IMG/VR virus record: IMGVR_UViG_3300042691_001939
Coordinates: 1-23,835 of that record
DNA length: 23,835 bases
From: a virus
Reading direction: 5' to 3' (one strand)
Shown here: piece after piece, positions 14,595 to 21,860 of the stretch
Layout of the letters: every line of letters starts with the position of its first letter
Numbering within the stretch: position 1 is the stretch's first letter
Notes under the pieces: model-generated
What the model was told of the DNA's origin: nothing
Database searches by the model: none
What the model saw: only the letters and a program-made list of their open reading frames with translations
Program-made: the position numbers and the translations under genes

Positions 14595-15548
14595 TTAGGT
14601 ACACACTACAGTTGGATTAGCAGAAGTAGGAACAGTGAAGTTTGAGGTGTATCTTGCTACACCTTTTGTAATCCTTACATCATCTATGTACCCATTCATT
14701 GATCTATTATTAATCTGACCCATTATTAAAGGATAAGAGGCGCTGGATTGAGGAGTCCCACTGATCGCTACTGGGCTTGCCAAGCCTACTCCATTTACAA
14801 AAATATTAATTCCAGAGGAATTCTTCACTAAAGCTACGTGGTTCCAAGTATTTATACTTATTGTTTGCGTAGAGCTAACAACATTCTGGCTTCCGGTAAA
14901 ATAATAGAACCGTATCACTCCTGTGCTTATTGGGCCAAAAGACCAATAATTAACACCCGGAGCCCCGGGCTCAGCATTTGCTATTGCTACAGAAACTACG
15001 TTAGTTCCGTTACTAAAACTAAAAGTACTTAAATCATTAGCATATACCCAATATTCTAATGTAAAGTCTGTAGTCCACCAGTCAAATGCAACAGTTGTAT
15101 AAGGGATGGTGAGATAATCTCCTGTCCCATCAAAGTATGCACTGGCTCCACCAAACTTAGACTGGGTTGTTGATATCTGAGTATTTCCATTTCGAGTTAC
15201 TGTTTTTGGTGATGGACTGCTATCTGTGAAAGTAGTAGACCCGTTTGCACCATTCATTGGGAGAATCAAAGAAGTACTGTTGTAGTAGATATCGCAAGCA
15301 GCCGCCGCAGTTATAGAAGGAACTCCAAAAGCTGCCGTAGAATTCAAACCATTCATATAAACAATAGGAGTGCCCCAAGGCGGTATGGCACTTCCCGCGA
15401 TATACTGCTCTGTTCTCGTAAAGTGCATCATCAAATAAGGGTTTAGTTTATGCTTAGAAGGGCTGATAAACTGCTGCCTACGCTGATCTTCCTCAGTCAT
15501 CTGAGGCTGAACGCGGTTGAAAGCGCGTACTTTACGAGGACGCTTCAC
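14595..15548 (-). CDS. LamG-domain tail protein with one lectin-like domain, 317 aa
   Basis: The N-terminal 35 residues are basic. Residues 36-54 (NPYLMMHFTRTEQYIAGSA) match the linker of tail tubular B-type proteins. After about residue 85 a typical phage LamG unit follows: SLILPMNGANGSTTF, KFGGASAYFDGTGDYLTIP, FTLEYWVYAND, NTWNHVALVKN, INIFVNGVG and GYIDDVRITKGVARYT near the C-terminus. LamG modules in phage tails usually bind surface sugars. The start is GTG in a GTGA overlap with the tail tubular B stop, with CAGGATA about 8 bases before. It lies between the two halves of the tail tubular B-type protein, which suggests it is mounted on the tail tube. Confidence 0.8.
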   Translation of the reverse strand: MKRPRKVRAFNRVQPQMTEEDQRRQQFISPSKHKLNPYLMMHFTRTEQYIAGSAIPPWGTPIVYMNGLNSTAAFGVPSITAAAACDIYYNSTSLILPMNGANGSTTFTDSSPSPKTVTRNGNTQISTTQSKFGGASAYFDGTGDYLTIPYTTVAFDWWTTDFTLEYWVYANDLSTFSFSNGTNVVSVAIANAEPGAPGVNYWSFGPISTGVIRFYYFTGSQNVVSSTQTISINTWNHVALVKNSSGINIFVNGVGLASPVAISGTPQSSASYPLIMGQINNRSMNGYIDDVRITKGVARYTSNFTVPTSANPTVVCT

Positions 15549-17422
15549 AATACATATCCTGTAATTAAATAAGCCTCCGCATCCACTGCGGACCAGTCCT
15601 CAAAATTCTCATCATTGAAATAGTACAGAGCCATAGAATACGTTCTAGATGCTTTCTCTAGAAGCCCTGTATATCTAAAATCAGCTTCTACAATATTCCT
15701 GTATGCTACAGGGGTAGGCAGGTATCCAGTCACCCTTGGCGTAGCAGTTCCGCTGAGATCCGCAGTATCATAGAATTTAAATCGGCTCCACGCAGGCATA
15801 GAGAGATCCAGAATCAATTCATGCGTAAACTTCTGCGGAGAGGTCTCGTTAATTTCTTTTTGATAAAGCCAACGACAGCGATAAGAAGCATCGTCAAAGA
15901 AACCAACTGCATAGTTCTTAGAGAAATACGGAATACTATTATACAACCTCTGTATAGTATACTCTGTAAGAGATTTAAATTCTATACCAGTCTGCCCTAC
16001 TGCAAGAGCAAAAATACCGTTCCTGCTCCAATAAATAACTGCATCAGGGGTAACTACAATACTGTCAGGAGAGAGTACCCCGTTATTTGTCAGGAACTTG
16101 GATTGGTACTCCGTTGCAGTAAAGCCTCTGTCACCTCCTGCAATAGCCCATACACCGTTGTCAGCAAATACAAGAAGTTCACTCTTAAAAGGAACCAGAG
16201 CTTTGATATTCACTGCATCAGGAAGCTGGATATAACCTCCATCAATATCAATTAGGTCTGAGATATCCTCTGCCGTGGGATCAGCTTCTTGGTAGCACTT
16301 AGCCAAGTCCTCCTTGGAATCTACAAGTTTGCTAAAGAGAACAAATGTCCCTATATGCGGGCTACGAGAATCTCCTCCAGTCTCTCCAGCAGAACAAGCA
16401 TAAAAGATGCGGCCAGCGTATGCTGCAACAGCTTTGATACCGCCAGTAGACTGATCCGTAGGAATGCTTGTCTTATAGTTTTTACGAGCAGGCCAACCAG
16501 CAGCTAAATCCTCGTCATACGTATCTTTCCTGCCTTGGCTACGATCAAAAAGATCGATAATATAATGCCCGTTTGCAGCAGGGGTATTGCCTGAAACAAT
16601 GTTCTTTAGGGCATGTGGGTAGTACGCCTTACGGCCATTGGTGAGCATCGTAAGCGCAGTGAACAGAATATCCGCATTACTTGGATAGACACCCAGAGAG
16701 AGCTTGGTGCGCTCTACAGGATCTTCTACCGTACCGTTATTCATAGTGGTGGGATTGTCTGGATCAGAAGAACAAAAGAACTCAGGAACCCAGCCTTGGT
16801 TATACAAGTTGTAAGCGTGCAAATCAGTCAGAGTGCTGGTGCGTTCATCTGTAGCAAAGCCATCGTCTACTCCCCAGAAATCTCTGACTTTCAGACGTAC
16901 TTGTCCTAATGAATACGAAGCAGAAGCCAACCACTCGACAACTCTTAGCTGTTGATCCCCGACAGCTACAACTAAGTTTCCTTGGATACTAGAGAAAGAA
17001 AATTTTACATTAGTCGTTGCTGTGAGAGAAAGGGTTCCTCTAGGATTGCCTACAGCATTGGCTTTATTAGCATCATAGAAATACAGAAGATTTCCGTATT
17101 GGTAAACAAAAAGATTCCTATTAGGAGACTCGCCTACGTTCTCCCAGAGATAGGTCATAATAGAACGAGGCATAACACTATAGGTAGTACTGGCAGAAAG
17201 GCTAAAAGAAACCTGCCCAAGTTCTTGAACAGTGCTTACTCCAGCAGAGCCCCCAGCAGCACCAATGCCGTATCTACGTCTGCGAGTGCCATCACGGTTA
17301 AGTACAAAGTTCTCCTCATCAACAGAAGCACCTTCTGGGAAATTGAGAGGAGAGGCTTCGGTAATTAACCCCTTAACCCAGTTAGTAGCATCTATTGTTG
17401 TTTTAACTCGTAGCGGTCGCAC
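15545..17422 (-). CDS. Tail tubular protein B / stabilization-like protein, 625 aa
   Basis: The N-terminus, with NWVKGLITEASPLNFPEGAS followed by DEENFVLNRDGTRRRRYG, is characteristic of podovirus tail-tube/stabilization proteins (T7 gp12 position), which form the lower tail. Later stretches such as ELLVFADNGVWAIAGG and VIYWSRNGIFAL are typical beta-propeller-like repeats of the family. The protein ends AEAYLITGYVL. Known relatives continue after this TGY with a linker and a C-terminal domain of roughly 100-150 residues; both are found here in the next three genes instead. GTG start at 17422, overlapping the 66-aa gene by 20 bases; the upstream AAGAGAG is a modest ribosome site. Confidence 0.85.
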   Translation of the reverse strand: MRPLRVKTTIDATNWVKGLITEASPLNFPEGASVDEENFVLNRDGTRRRRYGIGAAGGSAGVSTVQELGQVSFSLSASTTYSVMPRSIMTYLWENVGESPNRNLFVYQYGNLLYFYDANKANAVGNPRGTLSLTATTNVKFSFSSIQGNLVVAVGDQQLRVVEWLASASYSLGQVRLKVRDFWGVDDGFATDERTSTLTDLHAYNLYNQGWVPEFFCSSDPDNPTTMNNGTVEDPVERTKLSLGVYPSNADILFTALTMLTNGRKAYYPHALKNIVSGNTPAANGHYIIDLFDRSQGRKDTYDEDLAAGWPARKNYKTSIPTDQSTGGIKAVAAYAGRIFYACSAGETGGDSRSPHIGTFVLFSKLVDSKEDLAKCYQEADPTAEDISDLIDIDGGYIQLPDAVNIKALVPFKSELLVFADNGVWAIAGGDRGFTATEYQSKFLTNNGVLSPDSIVVTPDAVIYWSRNGIFALAVGQTGIEFKSLTEYTIQRLYNSIPYFSKNYAVGFFDDASYRCRWLYQKEINETSPQKFTHELILDLSMPAWSRFKFYDTADLSGTATPRVTGYLPTPVAYRNIVEADFRYTGLLEKASRTYSMALYYFNDENFEDWSAVDAEAYLITGYVL

Positions 17423-17603
17423 GCTGTTTACGCTCTCTTGATTTTTGACTTACGTTAATAGCTCGACTGCGAACCATTGCTTGGAACATCTTAAGTGCTT
17501 CTTCAGCACGCTTCTTAGATACCCAATCTCCTTTCAGAGCATTAGGCAAAGGCCCACGGTCATTATGAATTCGCCAGTACTGCCCTTCTTGATATACTTC
17601 CAT
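17403..17603 (-). CDS. Hypothetical protein between tail tubular genes, 66 aa
   Basis: The ATG at 17603 lies one base after the stop of the tail tubular A-like gene (TAACATG), with AAAGGG just upstream. Longer frames reaching 17954 would lie within that gene and are rejected. The 66-aa product begins MEVYQEGQYWRIHNDRGPLP, then has WVSKKRAEEALKMFQ and a basic Ser/Arg-rich tail. Small proteins with the same YWRI.ND.GPLP pattern sit at this place in related podoviruses, as far as I recall; function unknown. Confidence 0.72.
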   Translation of the reverse strand: MEVYQEGQYWRIHNDRGPLPNALKGDWVSKKRAEEALKMFQAMVRSRAINVSQKSRERKQRATATS

Positions 17604-17604
17604 G

Positions 17605-18393
17605 TTACCCTTTATCAAGTAGTGGATTCTTTTCGTATCCGCTATATGCCTTACGGCGTCCGTAGTTAGGCAAGCGAATACCGCCCTTAGCTCGCCAAGC
17701 CTTGCGAGAAAGCCAGCGTTGCTGGCGAGTTGCTTTCTGTTCTGCCTTTTCGTTTGATACTTGCCGTAGTGTATAGAAAGCAGTACTCTTAGCTTCTTCA
17801 ACAAGTGCAGGAAAGGCTTCAGCAGGCAGATCAGGAATGCTGCTATCCAAGCCAGTCCACTCAGGATTCTTAACGCCCCAACAAGAATTCTTTGATTGCT
17901 GTAGCACTGAATCCACTGCGCTATCCCAAGAATCCATAACCAGTGTAGTGTCATCGAAAGATGTCCAATACTGCGGAGCTTGGTCCTTACGGATATTTAA
18001 ACGAACACCGCCGAAGTTAATCTTCTGTACATTACTTGCAGAAGAGTCCCTATGAGCGCAGTACTCAAAGAAATCCTCTGGCTGGAGATACTTTACTTCT
18101 TCGTATTTATCCTTTGTGTCCGTACTGTTCCGCTTGTTGTACCGAATCCATTTGACTTCTTTGATGTTATCGGGAATACGAAGACACGAAGGCTGGTTAG
18201 GATCTGCGAGAGAATCGCAATTAAAAGGAGTATGCATATGCGGCCAATTGCGATTAGCCAACATTTCAAGATAAGTAGTTTTGACAATTTGAGCGACTTG
18301 CTGGGATTCAATAGTGTCATTGACGGAGTTCACATTATCTCCGTCCATATCATTCATAATGTCTTGTACAATTTCGAGTAGAGTCAGCTTCAT
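17605..18393 (-). CDS. Tail tubular protein A / head-tail adaptor, 262 aa
   Basis: The 262-aa protein has the size and position of podovirus tail tubular A or gp4-type adaptors, which attach under the portal and start the tail. Visible marks are the helical N-terminus (MKLTLLEIVQDIMNDMDGD), TTYLEMLANRNWPHM, PDNIKEVKWIRYN, YLQPEDFFEYCAHRD, and the helical VEEAKSTAFYTLRQVSNEKAEQ with a basic C-terminus (RKAWRAKGGIRLPNYGRR). The gene has its own ribosome site (AGAGG) directly after the terminator, so it opens the tail-gene segment. Family assignment is by pattern and context. Confidence 0.82.
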   Translation of the reverse strand: MKLTLLEIVQDIMNDMDGDNVNSVNDTIESQQVAQIVKTTYLEMLANRNWPHMHTPFNCDSLADPNQPSCLRIPDNIKEVKWIRYNKRNSTDTKDKYEEVKYLQPEDFFEYCAHRDSSASNVQKINFGGVRLNIRKDQAPQYWTSFDDTTLVMDSWDSAVDSVLQQSKNSCWGVKNPEWTGLDSSIPDLPAEAFPALVEEAKSTAFYTLRQVSNEKAEQKATRQQRWLSRKAWRAKGGIRLPNYGRRKAYSGYEKNPLLDKG

Positions 18394-18404
18394 TGTAGCC
18401 TCTG

Positions 18405-18450
18405 AAATAAAAAAGGGGAGCGGGGTTATCCGCCCCTACTCCCCCAGTTT
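18405..18450 (-). terminator. Intrinsic terminator after the capsid genes
   Basis: Read on the minus strand: GGGGAG, TA, GGGG, loop CGGATAA, CCCC, G, CTCCCC, then TTTTTTATTT. That is a 6-bp plus 4-bp GC-rich stem with a small internal loop and a U-run (18409-18414). It begins about 20 bases after the stop of the post-capsid gene and ends 15 bases before the tail tubular A start. T7 has its main late terminator at the equivalent place after gene 10. It probably reduces tail-gene transcription relative to capsid. Confidence 0.85.
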
Positions 18451-18466
18451 TGTCAGCTAGTTATTG

Positions 18467-18916
18467 TTATACCTTCAGGCACTCAACAACAAAGCGACCC
18501 TTACCGCCTACGATCTTACCGGACTTGAGTCCGATAACAAGCGTAGTCGTTGCCGTCAGGCCCGTGCTAAACGTACCGTTCAGCGAGCAAGCCTTGAAGC
18601 CAACACCCACAGCGGAACCGGAAACATCCGCGCTGTTCGTCCCGAGTTGCCCTTCTTGGCCGAAGCAGAGCGAAGAACCTGCGCCCGAAAGCGACAGAGC
18701 TTCTTCTACTTCTACCCATGCACGAGTAGGCAGCACATTGCGAACAATCGTGATTGCTTGGTTAATGGAGCCATTGCGGATCAGGTCTGCGGACCAATCT
18801 GCAACAAGATGGATAAAACCATCTTGCGAGTGGAACGAGCCCCGAGCCCCATCCGGTACAGATACCGGACCATAGCGAGTGGATACACCCAAACCAGCAC
18901 TATTTTCTTTAGCCAT
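18467..18916 (-). CDS. Probable small virion (decoration-like) protein, 149 aa
   Basis: It lies 11 bases after the capsid gene with a strong AAGGAG, and ahead of the terminator. This implies expression as high as capsid. The 149-aa product is rich in Gly, Ser, Thr and Val with alternating beta-strand-like patterns (GTFSTGLTATTTLVIGLKSG, GKGRFVVECLKV) and contains no enzyme motif. These facts fit a head-decoration or other abundant structural protein, but I do not recognise the family. It is not a frameshift extension of the capsid, since it has its own start and ribosome site. Confidence 0.72.
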   Translation of the reverse strand: MAKENSAGLGVSTRYGPVSVPDGARGSFHSQDGFIHLVADWSADLIRNGSINQAITIVRNVLPTRAWVEVEEALSLSGAGSSLCFGQEGQLGTNSADVSGSAVGVGFKACSLNGTFSTGLTATTTLVIGLKSGKIVGGKGRFVVECLKV

Positions 18917-18927
18917 GATATTTCTCC

Positions 18928-19896
18928 TTACTCAGTGCGAGTTGCGTCGGTGACAATCACGCCAAGGGTGTCCTTGCGCTGAATGCCCATGCCCCAACGA
19001 GCAGTCGTAAGGAACTCATCGCGCTGGCGATCCTTGTTACGCTCACCCTCAACTTTCGGCTGCTGACGCCATGCCGTCATTACCGGCTTGGTGTTGTCAT
19101 CAGCGACGCACATAAAGAGGTTAGCGATACAGGTCGTGCTAGCGGACTGAGTGCTGGTGCCGTCTACGCTCGTACCAGCAGCAAGCTGCGGCAGGAGGTT
19201 CGAGGTCCAGATATCCCAGCCATGCAGACGCATTACGAACTGGTGCTCGTTATTAAAGCCATTCTCCATTACCTGCTGGTAAGCGGGCAGACGATCCAGT
19301 TGCGAAGTGATTACCACTTTCTTCTGGAACGTAGCAGCTACTACAGGGTCAACGATAGCGATACGGCCAAACTGCGGGACGTTCGCCTTGTCAAAAGCAA
19401 GACGCATATGGATCAGGTCATCCTCATCCATCGTCCAGTTGGCACCCGTTGCACGGAAGCGACGGGCAAAGCCGTTGACCGTGTTCGGGTTAGCAGCCGT
19501 TTGACCAGCATTGGTCACAGCAAGGAAGCGAGTCTCAAAGTGCTGCTGGATTGCACGGGTAGCTTCCTGTGCGCGAGCAGCCATAAGAGCTTCGATCTGC
19601 GAGCCATCCTGACGGAGGACATCCGTAACGTACCATGCATCGCCTACGTAATCCGTAATCGACAGCGTGATGTTACCAGTCTCAATCGGGTTATAAATCA
19701 GCGGGCTGTCTTCTTCAACTTCTTGAATCGTAGCCGTACCGATGGTTTTGATATTCAGCGTAGAGCCGTTGCCGAAATCCGACACATCCCGATAGAAAGT
19801 AGCGGGAAGGATCGCCGTCGGCAGGGTACGCAGAATGAACTGCGAATACTGTTGCGCTTCAATAAACGCATTAGTATTCAAGGTATAGTTGGACAT
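18928..19896 (-). CDS. Major capsid protein, 322 aa
   Basis: The 322-aa product forms the icosahedral head. It resembles T7-supergroup HK97-fold capsid proteins: a helical N-terminus (NAFIEAQQYSQFILRTL), LNIKTIGTATIQEVEEDSPL, ITDYVGDAWYVTDVLRQDG, the long helix RAQEATRAIQQHFETRF, the pattern RFRATGANWTMDEDDLIHMR, RIAIVDPVVAATF, and the terminal domain WRQQPKVEGERNKDRQRDEF...RWGMGIQRKDTLGVIVT. It follows the scaffold gene by 12 bases and has AGGAGA upstream. The strand shows good codon regularity and higher GC than the tail-fibre region. Confidence is high from sequence pattern and order. Confidence 0.92.
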   Translation of the reverse strand: MSNYTLNTNAFIEAQQYSQFILRTLPTAILPATFYRDVSDFGNGSTLNIKTIGTATIQEVEEDSPLIYNPIETGNITLSITDYVGDAWYVTDVLRQDGSQIEALMAARAQEATRAIQQHFETRFLAVTNAGQTAANPNTVNGFARRFRATGANWTMDEDDLIHMRLAFDKANVPQFGRIAIVDPVVAATFQKKVVITSQLDRLPAYQQVMENGFNNEHQFVMRLHGWDIWTSNLLPQLAAGTSVDGTSTQSASTTCIANLFMCVADDNTKPVMTAWRQQPKVEGERNKDRQRDEFLTTARWGMGIQRKDTLGVIVTDATRTE

Positions 19897-19908
19897 GGTA
19901 TTCTCCTA

Positions 19909-20619
19909 TTAAAGTCCAAGTTCCTTGTTTACTTCAGTCTTGATCTGTCGAAAGAAGTCCGTAACTTCACGAGTGCTTGCGCCCCACATGATGTTATCGG
20001 GAGCTTTTAGTTCTCCAGATCGCGGCTGAAGAGCCTGCGTGTTTACCGTACTCTGTACGGACGGAGCTACTGGCTTACTGTCGAAATAGCCAAGAACAGC
20101 TTTGGGTGAACGCGCCGCAAGAGCCCCGAGTTCTGCTACAGACAAACCAAGGTCATTGGCTTTGCTAGTCAGAACATCATTAACCTTGTCACCAAACTTC
20201 TCCTTAAGAGAGTTCAGGACAGTCTCGCGGTTAGCTTGCTCACGCTCTGCTGCTTTTTGCTTTTCAAGCACAGAAAGAACAAGTTTCTCCTGATCCTCGA
20301 CTTTCGGAATCGGGGTGTGGTCTGCACCCTTACCTACTTCAAGGCGCTGAAGGAGTTGCTCCATAGTCTCGACTTTCTTGGCAACAGTCCGCAATTCAGC
20401 GTTCTCTGCCTCAATTCGCTGGATATGCTCTTGGGCTTTAGCAGCCCCGATAAGCGCATCCGCGACAGTCTTGTACTTGGGCTTTCCTTCTTGGTTGGTA
20501 ATTGCTTGCAAGAACTCTGAATACTCAGGCTTGCCAGCCTCTACCATGGGTGCCTCTGGTGTCGGTGAACTACCTTCGGCTGCTTGGGGTTCGGTCCTCC
20601 CCATAAATTCTTCAGACAT
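19909..20619 (-). CDS. Scaffolding protein, 236 aa
   Basis: Placed between the portal-side small genes and the capsid gene, this acidic, Glu/Ala/Gln/Lys-rich protein has a central coiled coil (AQEHIQRIEAENAELR, VAKKVETMEQLLQRLEV) and a Pro-rich N-terminus (EGSSPTPEAPMVEAG). Its C-terminus is helical and basic-acidic (EVTDFFRQIKTEVNKELGL), which in scaffolds usually touches the capsid protein. This is the standard composition of podovirus scaffolds such as T7 gp9. AAGGAG lies just before the ATG. It directs capsid assembly and is then removed. Confidence 0.85.
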   Translation of the reverse strand: MSEEFMGRTEPQAAEGSSPTPEAPMVEAGKPEYSEFLQAITNQEGKPKYKTVADALIGAAKAQEHIQRIEAENAELRTVAKKVETMEQLLQRLEVGKGADHTPIPKVEDQEKLVLSVLEKQKAAEREQANRETVLNSLKEKFGDKVNDVLTSKANDLGLSVAELGALAARSPKAVLGYFDSKPVAPSVQSTVNTQALQPRSGELKAPDNIMWGASTREVTDFFRQIKTEVNKELGL

Positions 20620-20622
20620 TTG

Positions 20623-20874
20623 TTACTCCTTAAGGTCGATAATGCTCTGAACTTCCCTCAGCGCCCTGATATAGCCGGACGCATCTGCTTGAAAGTACGC
20701 ATAGCTAGGTAGCTCGTAGCATTTCGGCAGATTCCTTTCTGACTCTTTCTCCTTAATTTTTTCCTCAAGGATTCCGGTCAGAATCTCTAGAGCTTTGGCT
20801 GCTGAGACAATCTGAGAAGTTCTTTCCTTCTTGGACTGTTCGTCTCTAGCGCCTTTGAACCAGACTGTTTTCAC
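20623..20874 (-). CDS. Hypothetical protein, 83 aa
   Basis: The start is GTG, overlapping the stop of the 41-aa gene by one base (TAGTG), with no clear ribosome site, so it is probably coupled. The product is helical and charged (KALEILTGILEEKIKEKESE), followed by YELPSYAYFQADASGYIRALREVQSII. A similar 'SWAY.QAD..G..RAL.E' pattern occurs in small phage proteins beside portal and scaffold genes, as I recall. Function unknown; its gene ends 3 bases before the scaffold start. Confidence 0.72.
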   Translation of the reverse strand: MKTVWFKGARDEQSKKERTSQIVSAAKALEILTGILEEKIKEKESERNLPKCYELPSYAYFQADASGYIRALREVQSIIDLKE

Positions 20875-20999
20875 TACATTTTTCGCATAGTTCGTATTGT
20901 TGGTTTGGGTTTACGCTTTTGTTTAACAGAAGCCTCTTTTGGATGGACTCCTTTCGTTGGCTTTTTAACGTCACTTTTCATTTTTGGCATAGGTTTCAT
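20874..20999 (-). CDS. Very basic 41-aa protein
   Basis: A 41-codon frame from ATG 20999 to TAG 20874 has a good AAGGAA 9 bases upstream and chains exactly to both neighbours. The product holds 12 Lys and 3 Arg against one Asp and one Glu, plus six Pro (SVKQKRKPKPTIRTMRKM at its end). It is likely unstructured and nucleic-acid-binding by charge alone. It is too short for most gene finders. No family recognised. Confidence 0.65.
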   Translation of the reverse strand: MKPMPKMKSDVKKPTKGVHPKEASVKQKRKPKPTIRTMRKM

Positions 21000-21011
21000 T
21001 ATTAGGGTTCC

Positions 21012-21275
21012 TTAACAGTTCCACGCTCTGAGTGATTTATTGATCCTGCTGTTAGGATCACGTTTGGTTTTCTCACTAGTCAACTTTTCTTTCATACCCT
21101 GCATTCGGGCACAAAAGGACTTGCGTCGGCCAGCATCCTTCTTTGTCTTAGGGTTAGGTGCAGGAGGCTTTAGATTGCCTCCAGTTGCCTTGTTATAGCT
21201 GGCTCGGCCAGCAGCATTGAGACCCCCTTTAGGATCTTTGCCAGCTTTACGTTGCCATGCAGGGGATTTAGCCAT
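21012..21275 (-). CDS. DUF6321-like basic protein, 87 aa
   Basis: The sequence SPAWQRKAGKDPKGGLNAAG, followed by RASYNKATGGNLK, AGRRKSFCARMQGMKEKLTS and DPNSRINKSLRAWNC, is a conserved small phage protein type that I recall as DUF6321. It is strongly basic with two cysteines (within FCARM and at the C-terminus). It starts in a TAATG overlap with the previous gene and has only a weak purine run upstream. It sits between portal and scaffold genes, as in many phages. Its function is unknown; the family name is from memory. Confidence 0.78.
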   Translation of the reverse strand: MAKSPAWQRKAGKDPKGGLNAAGRASYNKATGGNLKPPAPNPKTKKDAGRRKSFCARMQGMKEKLTSEKTKRDPNSRINKSLRAWNC

Positions 21276-21409
21276 TACTTTTTCTTTTTGGCAGTCTTAG
21301 CAGCGTTCCTAAAATCTTGTGCAGTCGGAGCGCCTTTGGAACCCGGTTTCCGCATCTTCCCTCCACGCTCACGCTTGGCGTGGATGTTAGCGTAAAGTCC
21401 TTGGCTCAT
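21275..21409 (-). CDS. Small basic phage protein, 44 aa (YANIHAKR type)
   Basis: From ATG 21409 (ATGA overlap with the previous stop) to TAA 21275 (TAATG overlap with the next start) the frame encodes 44 aa. It contains LYANIHAKRERGGKMRKPG and SKGAPTAQDFRNAAKTAKK. The motif YANIHAKR...G.KMRKPGSKGAPTA is found in very many tailed-phage genomes near packaging genes, always as a hypothetical protein. It ends in four lysines. No upstream ribosome site is evident, so translation is probably coupled. Confidence 0.75.
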   Translation of the reverse strand: MSQGLYANIHAKRERGGKMRKPGSKGAPTAQDFRNAAKTAKKKK

Positions 21410-21849
21410 TTTGGCGCTCGTGCCCGATTGCTTTTGTTTCGGGCAGCAGTTACTCGTTTAGAGTATTCCATATTCTGTTGAGTTGCTGCTTTCTTTTCAC
21501 GCGAAGAAAGAGCAGCATCCACAAGGAATTTCTGGGCTGCTTTTGCTGGACTAGTGTCCTTTAGAGCGTTGCCTACCGCTGCGCCAATTTGTGCGGCTGC
21601 TGCTACAGGCACAGCACGAGAGATAAGTTTCCCAGCCGTCTTAAGCATCCCTTCTTTTGCAAATGCAGGAGCTGCTTGCTTTCCCATTTTCATTCCAAGA
21701 GATTTAGGCGGCGGGTTAGCTTTACGTGCTTCTTGAACTTTCTTTGCTTTCTTAGTAGCAAAGAAATCTACCATGCGCTGGGCTCCCCTGTTCAGGGGCT
21801 TGCCTTGTTTACTAGTGTTCTTTACAATTCGACGAGTTTCTTTAGCCAC
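21406..21849 (-). CDS. Basic hypothetical protein with a hydrophobic segment, 147 aa
   Basis: The 147-aa product has a Lys/Arg-rich start (MAKETRRIVKNTSKQGK), a central hydrophobic segment (LISRAVPVAAAAQIGAAVG, about residues 75-95) and a basic C-terminal third. A good AAAGGAA site precedes the ATG. One Ala/Gly-rich helix could insert into a membrane, but the rest gives no holin pattern. It lies between an HNH-like gene and two tiny basic genes. No family recognised; a minor virion protein is one possibility. Confidence 0.7.
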   Translation of the reverse strand: MAKETRRIVKNTSKQGKPLNRGAQRMVDFFATKKAKKVQEARKANPPPKSLGMKMGKQAAPAFAKEGMLKTAGKLISRAVPVAAAAQIGAAVGNALKDTSPAKAAQKFLVDAALSSREKKAATQQNMEYSKRVTAARNKSNRARAPK

Positions 21850-21860
21850 TGGAGTTTCCT

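Noticed and set aside
15540-15560. Ribosomal frameshift joining tail tubular B to the first LamG protein
   Set aside because: The frames overlap as GTGA, but no slippery heptamer precedes the stop, and the LamG gene has an AGGA site before its GTG. Separate initiation is simpler.
17403-17954. Longer, 183-aa version of the 66-aa protein with a hydrophobic N-terminus, at first sight a holin candidate
   Set aside because: The extra 117 residues lie inside the tail tubular A-like gene in another frame. The ATG at 17603 has a clear ribosome site and follows that gene's stop directly.
18467-18930. Programmed frameshift extension of the capsid protein (as T7 10A/10B)
   Set aside because: The following gene has its own ATG and a strong AAGGAG, starts 11 bases after the capsid stop, and no slippery sequence is evident at the capsid end.
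19222-20010. 262-codon open frame on the plus strand opposite capsid and scaffold genes
   Set aside because: It spans two genes on the other strand that both have ribosome sites and family features. Its translation has no recognisable pattern.
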